Source of the DNA: an uncultured Caulobacteraceae bacterium
GTDB lineage: Bacteria > Pseudomonadota > Alphaproteobacteria > Caulobacterales > Caulobacteraceae
Assembly (NCBI GenBank): GCA_937910255.1
Contig: CALEOQ010000549.1
Span: 1 to 12,931 of the forward strand
Length of the DNA stretch: 12,931 bases
Direction of reading: 5' to 3'
Shown here: one piece after another, positions 6,355-12,931 of the stretch
Position numbering within the stretch: the first letter of the stretch is position 1
Layout: every line of letters begins with the position of its first letter
Notes under the pieces: generated by a model
The model's database searches: none
What the model saw: the letters and a program-made list of their open reading frames with translations, nothing else
What the model was told of the DNA's origin: nothing
Position numbers and translations under genes: made by a program

Positions 6355-6528
6355 TCAGTGAGCCTGGCGCTGCAGGGTCTCCATCTCTTCCTTGAGCTTC
6401 AGCTTTCGTCGCTTGAGTTCCTGGAGCCTGAGGTCGTCTCCCGCGGGGCTTCGCACTTCGTCCTGGATCGCCTTGTCCAGATTCTGATGGCGAGATCCAA
6501 GTTCACGGATGCGGGCTTCAACGGCCAT
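6355..6528 (-). CDS. YdcH family small coiled-coil protein (DUF465), copy 1
   Basis: A 57-residue charged, all-helical protein of the YdcH/DUF465 family. The signature is the C-terminal helix LQELKRRKLKLKEEMETLQ (about 36-54), after an N-terminal helix beginning MAVEARIRELGSRHQNLDKA. It has no Cys, no signal peptide and no membrane segment. The biochemical role of the family is unknown. The start is set by AAGGAGG on the minus strand (6536-6542), seven bases before the ATG; the frame stays open upstream to 6678, but that extension is not family-like and runs into the ubiX start. It is divergent from ubiX and has a 7-bp hairpin in its probable leader. Confidence 0.88.
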   Translation of the reverse strand: MAVEARIRELGSRHQNLDKAIQDEVRSPAGDDLRLQELKRRKLKLKEEMETLQRQAH

Positions 6529-6535
6529 AGGTACG

Positions 6536-6542
6536 CCTCCTT
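6536..6542 (-). promoter_or_regulatory. Ribosome binding site of YdcH copy 1
   Basis: Minus-strand AAGGAGG, seven bases before the ATG whose first base is 6528. It is one of the two best Shine-Dalgarno matches in the window and decides the start of this short gene against the longer open frame. It suggests efficient translation. Confidence 0.85.
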
Positions 6543-6568
6543 CAAGGGTTTTTCGACACGACAACTGA

Positions 6569-6588
6569 ACACCCCTTCGCGGGGGTGT
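6569..6588 (-). promoter_or_regulatory. Hairpin in the YdcH copy 1 upstream region
   Basis: ACACCCC (6569-6575), loop of six, GGGGTGT (6582-6588): seven perfect pairs, about 40 bases upstream of the minus-strand ATG at 6528. It may be a leader structure or an operator shared with the divergent ubiX promoter. No T-run follows on either strand. Confidence 0.4.
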
Positions 6589-6659
6589 CAGATCAAATAT
6601 GATTGCGCAGGGTTTAGTTCGGATTAGGGCCGGTTTTTTCGGCGTGTGGGTGAGGCGGT

Positions 6660-7286
6660 ATGTCGCAAATCGAGCCATCGGGTCCTGAGCGCGCCGAGCG
6701 GGGGCCCAGGCTGGTGATCGGTGTCGCCGGCGCCAGCGGCGTCGCCTATGGCCTGCGGGCGCTGGCCGCCTGCCGCGACTTGGACGTCGAGAGCCATCTG
6801 GTGATGAGCCGGGCCGCGGCGCTCACCCTGGCCCAGGAAACCGAGCTCTCGGTGGCCGATGTGCAGGCCATGGCCGATGTGGCCTATCGCGCTGGCGATG
6901 TGGGGGCGGCCATCGCCTCGGGCTCCTTCCCGACGCTGGGCATGCTGATCGCCCCCTGTTCGGTGCGCACCATGAGCGAGGTCGCCACCGGCGTGACCTC
7001 GTCCCTGATGACCCGGGCCGCCGACGTGACCCTGAAGGAGCGCCGCCCCCTGGTGCTGATGGTCCGCGAGACGCCCCTGCACCTGGGTCACCTGCGCACC
7101 ATGGTGAAGCTGGCCGAGATGGGCGCCGTGATCGCCCCGCCCCTGCCAGCCTTCTACGCCAAGCCCATCAGCCTGGAGGAGATGGTCGATCAGTCGGTGG
7201 GCCGGGCGCTGGACCTGTTTGGCCTGTCCTGGGCCAGGGTGAAGCGCTGGGGGCAGGACATGGCCATGCCGCCAGTTCAGGACTGA
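6660..7286 (+). CDS. ubiX: Flavin prenyltransferase UbiX
   Basis: A 208-residue UbiX family protein, which joins dimethylallyl phosphate to FMN to make the prenylated-FMN cofactor of UbiD decarboxylase, used in ubiquinone synthesis. Visible hallmarks are the FMN-binding GASG (24-27), the APCSVRTMSEVATG segment (98-111), the long conserved block around ERRPLVLMVRETPLHLGHLR (127-146) and the following MGAVIAPPLPAFY (154-166). The N-terminal 15 residues are extra and polar; no signal peptide, so cytoplasmic. GAGG at 6652-6655 is close to the ATG. The next gene starts eight bases after its stop, so the two are probably one operon. No ubiD is in the window. Confidence 0.95.
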   Translation: MSQIEPSGPERAERGPRLVIGVAGASGVAYGLRALAACRDLDVESHLVMSRAAALTLAQETELSVADVQAMADVAYRAGDVGAAIASGSFPTLGMLIAPCSVRTMSEVATGVTSSLMTRAADVTLKERRPLVLMVRETPLHLGHLRTMVKLAEMGAVIAPPLPAFYAKPISLEEMVDQSVGRALDLFGLSWARVKRWGQDMAMPPVQD

Positions 7287-7293
7287 AGGCCCC

Positions 7294-7740
7294 ATGAGCC
7301 TGTGGAATTGGGCGGTGGACACCTATGGGCGGCCCGGCGTCGCCGAGGCGGCCCTGGCGCTGCAGAACGACCACGGCCAGAACGTGCCCCTGCTGCTGTG
7401 GGCGGCCTTTGTCCGCACAACTGAGCCCGAGGCCCTGAGCGGCGCCGCCGCCCTGGCGCGGACCTGGGAGACCACCGCCATTCTTCCCCTGCGCGGGGTT
7501 CGCCGGGCCCTGAAGGCGCCGCTGCCCCCGACGCCGGAGGCGACAAGAGAGGCCCTGCGGGCGCAGGTGAAGGCGGCTGAACTGGCGGCCGAGCGCGGCC
7601 TGCTGGAGGCGCTGGAGACGATCCATCCGGGCCGTGCGCCCCTCGTCCCCTTGAGGGAGGCGCTGGCGGCGGCGGGCCACGCCTGGGACCCCCGCCTCGA
7701 GTCGGGCGATCTGGCGGCCCTGGTCCGAGCCCTGGTCTGA
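7294..7740 (+). CDS. TIGR02444/DUF2390 family protein
   Basis: A 148-residue protein of a proteobacterial family known as TIGR02444 or DUF2390, with no established function. The family start is clear: LWNWAVDTYGRPGVAEAALA (3-22) followed by LQNDHGQNVPLLLWAAFV (23-40), and later TAILPLRGVRRALKAPL (60-76) and the helical VKAAELAAERGLLEALE stretch. It is mostly helical and alanine/leucine-rich, without signal peptide or membrane segment. The start codon lies seven bases after the ubiX stop and its AAGG overlaps that stop region, which argues for co-transcription and translational coupling with ubiX. Confidence 0.85.
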   Translation: MSLWNWAVDTYGRPGVAEAALALQNDHGQNVPLLLWAAFVRTTEPEALSGAAALARTWETTAILPLRGVRRALKAPLPPTPEATREALRAQVKAAELAAERGLLEALETIHPGRAPLVPLREALAAAGHAWDPRLESGDLAALVRALV

Positions 7741-7768
7741 AGACAGGGCGAGACGACGGGGCAAGAAG

Positions 7769-7794
7769 AGGCGGCGGGGCATAAGGCCGCCTTT
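7769..7794 (+). terminator. Weak hairpin terminator after the ubiX operon
   Basis: AGGCGGC (7769-7775) pairs with GCCGCCT (7786-7792) across a 10-base loop, followed by TT. The stem is GC-rich but short and the T-run minimal, so it may only attenuate transcription into the YdcH gene that begins at 7863. Confidence 0.35.
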
Positions 7795-7862
7795 ACCCCT
7801 GATGCGCAAAATCCGATGATGGCCAAGACGCTGGCGACGGCGTGCAAGGGGGCGAGTGTCGC

Positions 7863-8078
7863 ATGAACGATCTGGGACCTGATCCCGAGACGCAGCTGCG
7901 GGACCGGCTGGCCGCGGCCCGGCAGGAACATGCCGACCTGGATGTCGCCGTCCAGGCGATCAGCGCCATGCCGACGCCGAGCCTGGGGGTTCTGGGCCGC
8001 TTCAAACGTCGCAAGCTCGCCCTGAAGGACGAGATCGCCGCCCTGGAAGACCAGCTGACCCCCGACATCATCGCCTGA
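7863..8078 (+). CDS. YdcH family small coiled-coil protein (DUF465), copy 2
   Basis: A 71-residue helical, charged protein of the YdcH/DUF465 family. LGRFKRRKLALKDEIAALEDQL (about 43-65) matches the family helix and is close to LKRRKLKLKEEM in the other copy at 6355-6528. The N-terminal helix (QLRDRLAAARQEHADLDVAV) is also typical; between them sits a short Pro/Thr/Ser linker (SAMPTPSLG). Role unknown. The ATG at 7863 fits the family start; the in-frame GTG at 7842 would add seven unlikely residues. An AAGGGGG at 7846-7852 is about ten bases upstream. It lies 122 bases after the TIGR02444-type gene and ends 15 bases before the convergent DUF2794 stop. Confidence 0.82.
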   Translation: MNDLGPDPETQLRDRLAAARQEHADLDVAVQAISAMPTPSLGVLGRFKRRKLALKDEIAALEDQLTPDIIA

Positions 8079-8093
8079 GGCGCGGATGCGGGG

Positions 8094-8489
8094 TCAGTCG
8101 ATGACCTTGAACCGCCCCTTGTAGAACAGCCGCAGAACCTGCTCCAGCTCGTGGCCGCGGCGCAGGATCATGCCGCCCTGGCCGATGACCGCCCAGGCGC
8201 CCTGGCGCCTGGCCAGGGCCGGGCGCTTTTCAATGCGATAGAGCGGCGCTTCGGAGGCCCGGCGAAACACCGAGAAGGCGCAGGCCTCGGGGCCGGGCTC
8301 GATGGAATAGTCCCGCCACTCGCCCGCGGCCACCATTCGCCCATAGAGGGCGAGCAGCCGCTGGAATTCCTGGCGCTGGAAAAAGATCGGCGCGCCCTTG
8401 CGGCCGGTCTGGGCGGGATCGTTGGCGGACGGATCGATGGCCATTGTCGGTGAGCGTGACTCAATCCTGCGCTGAAATCGAGAGGCCAT
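8094..8489 (-). CDS. DUF2794 family protein
   Basis: A 131-residue alphaproteobacterial DUF2794 protein of unknown function. Conserved blocks are PIFFQRQEFQRLLALYGRMVAAGEWRDYSI (split around 34-63), FSVFRRASEAPLYRIEKRP (about 72-90) and a C-terminal GGMILRRGHELEQVLRLFYKG stretch. It is basic, soluble and lacks a signal peptide. Two starts are possible: the ATG at 8489, preceded by an AAGGGG on the minus strand, and an internal ATG at 8444 without a visible ribosome binding site. I prefer the first because of that site, though its 15 extra residues are arginine/serine-rich and may not be conserved. It converges with YdcH copy 2. Confidence 0.85.
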   Translation of the reverse strand: MASRFQRRIESRSPTMAIDPSANDPAQTGRKGAPIFFQRQEFQRLLALYGRMVAAGEWRDYSIEPGPEACAFSVFRRASEAPLYRIEKRPALARRQGAWAVIGQGGMILRRGHELEQVLRLFYKGRFKVID

Positions 8490-8677
8490 GTGGCCCCTTG
8501 GCCCATTCCCGCGCGCCGTGAAAAGACCTTATTTCGGTCCTGCGCCCGCCTGTTTGGGCTTCAATATTGAGAGCGTCGGTTGATCGGGACTTCGCGGTTC
8601 CGGATCCTGAACAGCCCCCCCAGCCCCCCTGGGATCTCGGGCCTCGGTCAGCCGGCGTCATATTCTCTTCCCCTGAG

Positions 8678-8722
8678 AAGACCCGCGCGGAGTCAGCCCC
8701 ACTCCTTCGCGCGGGTCTTTTT
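8678..8722 (+). terminator. Strong plus-strand terminator with no gene to serve
   Basis: AAGACCCGCGCG (8678-8689) pairs perfectly over 12 bases with CGCGCGGGTCTT (8708-8719), with an inner GAGT/ACTC stem (8690-8693 with 8701-8704), and runs into TTTTT (8718-8722). The T-run is on the plus strand; the minus-strand tail is CTCAGGGG, a poor match. Both neighbouring genes are on the minus strand, so this terminator points to a plus-strand transcript starting somewhere in 8490-8670. Confidence 0.8.
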
Positions 8723-8751
8723 CGTTGTGGGCCAGCCTGCGCAGCCAGACC

Positions 8752-9465
8752 TCAGGGCTGGGCGAGCTGGGTCTGCCGGGGCATGGCGGCGAGGATCTTG
8801 CCGCCCTTGGGGGCCTGGACGAGCAACAGGGTGGCCAGTCCCTCTTCCTCAGCGGCCGGCACCGCATAGGCGGTGGGACGACCGCGCCAAACCCCCAGCC
8901 GCGCGATCTGGCGGACCACATTGCGCTGGGTCAGGGTCTGGCCGCGGTTCTCACCTTTACGGACCACCACCTCCCGCGGCTTGGGATCATAGCGCACCAG
9001 CCACACCTCGGCGCCGCCGCGGGGGGCCGGACCAGATCCCACATCCACCCGGCGCGGGCCGATGAACTGGATGTCGGGCGCCGGCAGGCGCGTCTCAGCC
9101 GCCTGGTCCAGAAGGGCCTCGACCTTGTCAGCCTCCACGGCCGAAGCCTCCAGGGCGCCGTTGATCACCAGCTGCGGCGTATAGGGCTCGCGCAGGGACA
9201 GCGGCGTCAGATAGGAGCGCTGGCGCTCGGCGAACTCCGGCAGGGCGAAGGTGTCCTCCCAGCCCAGATAGTCCCAGTAGTCGACGGCGAAGGTCAGGGC
9301 GACGACCCCGGGCCGATCGGCCAGGTCGTTGACGAAGGTGTTGGCCTCGGCGCAGGCCGCACAGCCCTGGGCGGTATAGAACTCCACCACCACGGGCGGC
9401 TTGGCCGCAGCGGCGACGGTCGGGACCGCCAGGAGACACAGGCTTGCGAGCAGGGCTCTGATCAT
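8752..9465 (-). CDS. DUF1223 secreted thioredoxin-like protein
   Basis: A 237-residue protein of the DUF1223 family. The start MIRALLASLCLLAVPTVAAAA gives a clear signal peptide with likely cleavage after the AAAA run (18-21), so it is exported to the periplasm. The mature protein opens with VVVEFYTAQGCAACAEAN, a thioredoxin-like strand and CxxC pair (Cys35, Cys38) that varies from the more usual QGCSSCPPA. The rest follows the family: VDYWDYLGWEDTFA, the YTPQLVINGALEA block and a beta-rich C-terminus. Redox or thiol-disulfide activity is inferred from the motif only. The frame stays open upstream to 9564, but those residues mask the signal peptide, so I chose 9465 even though no ribosome binding site is obvious. 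Confidence 0.85.
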   Translation of the reverse strand: MIRALLASLCLLAVPTVAAAAKPPVVVEFYTAQGCAACAEANTFVNDLADRPGVVALTFAVDYWDYLGWEDTFALPEFAERQRSYLTPLSLREPYTPQLVINGALEASAVEADKVEALLDQAAETRLPAPDIQFIGPRRVDVGSGPAPRGGAEVWLVRYDPKPREVVVRKGENRGQTLTQRNVVRQIARLGVWRGRPTAYAVPAAEEEGLATLLLVQAPKGGKILAAMPRQTQLAQP

Positions 9466-9571
9466 GGTTCGGCAATTAAGCCGACTTGTCGCCTCGGCGC
9501 GTTTCAACAAGGTGTGAGCAGAAGTCGACATAGGGTTCGACGTCTCAAAAAAGCAGTCCCTCATAAAACGG

Positions 9572-9601
9572 AAAAAGGGGGCCGCGGCGACCGCGACCCC
9601 C
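9572..9601 (-). terminator. Rho-independent terminator of acnA
   Basis: Read on the minus strand, GGGGGTCGCGG (9601-9591), loop TCG, CCGCGGCCCCC (9587-9577), then TTTTT (9576-9572). All 11 positions pair, one as G-U; on the plus strand that pair becomes an A-C mismatch, so the element is directional. It begins 28 bases past the acnA stop. Confidence 0.88.
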
Positions 9602-9628
9602 TCCTCTTATCCCCGCGTGTCGCGGCGA

Positions 9629-12319
<2,691 letters not shown>

Positions 12320-12486
12320 CCTAAAGGATCCTCTCTCTGTTCACGGCCGTTCATCAACCGCCCCCGGGATCGCGCGCTCAAAGGGAAGGACACACAGCGT
12401 CCGACCCCGCGCCGCGTACGCCCCCTCGGGTGGCGACGGCCGCGGCTGTCATAGACCCGGCCGCGAGACTCGTCCATGCGAGGCGT

Positions 12487-12505
12487 GAGGACATTTTGCG
12501 TCCTC
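12487..12505. promoter_or_regulatory. Inverted repeat between acnA and ccmA
   Basis: GAGGAC (12487-12492), seven bases ATTTTGC, GTCCTC (12500-12505), a perfect 6-bp dyad with an AT-rich centre, 25 bases before the ccmA GTG. It could be an operator or a leader hairpin for ccmA. The rest of the 211-base gap is GC-rich with no convincing promoter. Confidence 0.3.
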
Positions 12506-12530
12506 TTCTAGTGTTGGCAGGCTCGCCCAC

Positions 12531-12931
12531 GTGATCCCAGAGGTTTCGATCCAGTCCCTGGCCCTGTCGAGGGGTGGTCGCCAGTTGTTTTCGCGACTTA
12601 TTCTCAACTTGGCGCCGGGAGAGGCCGTGGCCCTGGTGGGCCGCAACGGGGCGGGAAAGACCAGTCTTTTGCGGGCCATAGCCGGGCTGATCGCCCCGGA
12701 CGAGGGCGCGATCGCCTTTGGCGACACTGATCCTGCCGAGGCCCGGGAACACATTCATCTGCTCGGTCACCTGGATGGACTGAAGTCGTCCCGCACCGCC
12801 CGGGACGAACTCAGCTTCTGGACCCGCTTCGCCGGCGGGGCGCCGGACGCGGTCGAGGCCGCCGCCGCCCGGCTGGAGCCGACGCCTCCGCTGGCCCTGG
12901 GGGTACGGAGGTCGGACGAGCACCCGCCTGA
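12531..12931 (+). CDS. ccmA: Cytochrome c biogenesis ABC ATPase CcmA (partial, 3' end cut)
   Basis: The first 133 codons of CcmA, the ATPase of the CcmAB(CD) complex that drives heme release to the CcmE chaperone in System I cytochrome c maturation at the inner membrane. Walker A is GRNGAGKTS (37-45), followed by LLRAIAGLIAPDEGAIAFG (46-64) and the CcmA-like LLGHLDGLKSSRTARDELSFWTR (split 77-99). The whole protein is normally about 190-220 residues, so the signature and Walker B regions lie beyond the window. The start is the GTG at 12531: no other in-frame start lies after the TGA at 12486, and the ribosome binding site is weak. After VRR (125-127) the family expects LSxGQxRR, but the frame reads SDEHPP, suggesting base errors at the contig end. 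Confidence 0.85.
   Translation, partial: MIPEVSIQSLALSRGGRQLFSRLILNLAPGEAVALVGRNGAGKTSLLRAIAGLIAPDEGAIAFGDTDPAEAREHIHLLGHLDGLKSSRTARDELSFWTRFAGGAPDAVEAAAARLEPTPPLALGVRRSDEHPP

Noticed and set aside
8561..8570. TCAATATTGA perfect palindrome
   Set aside because: Ten bases of AT-rich self-complementarity with no partner copy or known motif; too little to claim an operator.

Overview
The window is GC-rich chromosomal DNA from an alphaproteobacterium, most likely of the Caulobacteraceae (Caulobacter, Phenylobacterium or relatives). This rests on gene content: a TrcR/DUF1013 cell-cycle regulator, DUF2794, two YdcH/DUF465 proteins, UbiX, a TIGR02444-type protein, and aconitase A divergent from the cytochrome c biogenesis gene ccmA. 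Placement is by recognising protein families, not by a database search. Both edges look like draft-assembly contig ends: an intact 58-base Illumina adapter sits near the left edge, and the ccmA reading frame loses family similarity in its last bases at the right edge.

Layout. Bases 1-392 have no credible gene. They hold sequence of unknown origin, the adapter (113-170), more doubtful sequence, then what looks like a genuine upstream region with operator-like inverted repeats. Next come an acyl-CoA dehydrogenase (393-1727) and an acyl-CoA synthetase (2114-3868), both plus strand, separated by 386 bases that carry two elaborate palindromic elements. A hemerythrin-like protein (minus) converges on the synthetase with one base between stop codons. 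It is divergent from a hotdog-fold, thioesterase-like protein (4644-5408), whose last eight codons and stop lie inside a palindromic repeat.

From 5644 the window turns to conserved housekeeping genes: trcR with a strong terminator, a small YdcH protein (minus), then ubiX, a TIGR02444-type gene and a second YdcH protein on the plus strand. DUF2794 and a secreted CxxC protein (DUF1223) follow on the minus strand. Between those two lies a strong plus-strand terminator with no gene to serve. The right side is acnA (minus, 896 aa, with its own terminator) and the first 133 codons of ccmA (plus).

Functional themes. The dehydrogenase and synthetase form a likely fatty-acyl activation and oxidation pair, possibly under a TetR-like repressor (inference), and the hotdog protein may also act on acyl-CoA. 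UbiX supplies prenylated FMN for UbiD in ubiquinone synthesis; AcnA is the TCA-cycle aconitase; CcmA is part of the cytochrome c maturation system. I did not find a convincing new multi-gene system. The best leads for novelty are non-coding: the cloverleaf palindrome, the repeat that supplies a stop codon, the orphan terminator that may end a small RNA, and the hairpin in the trcR leader.
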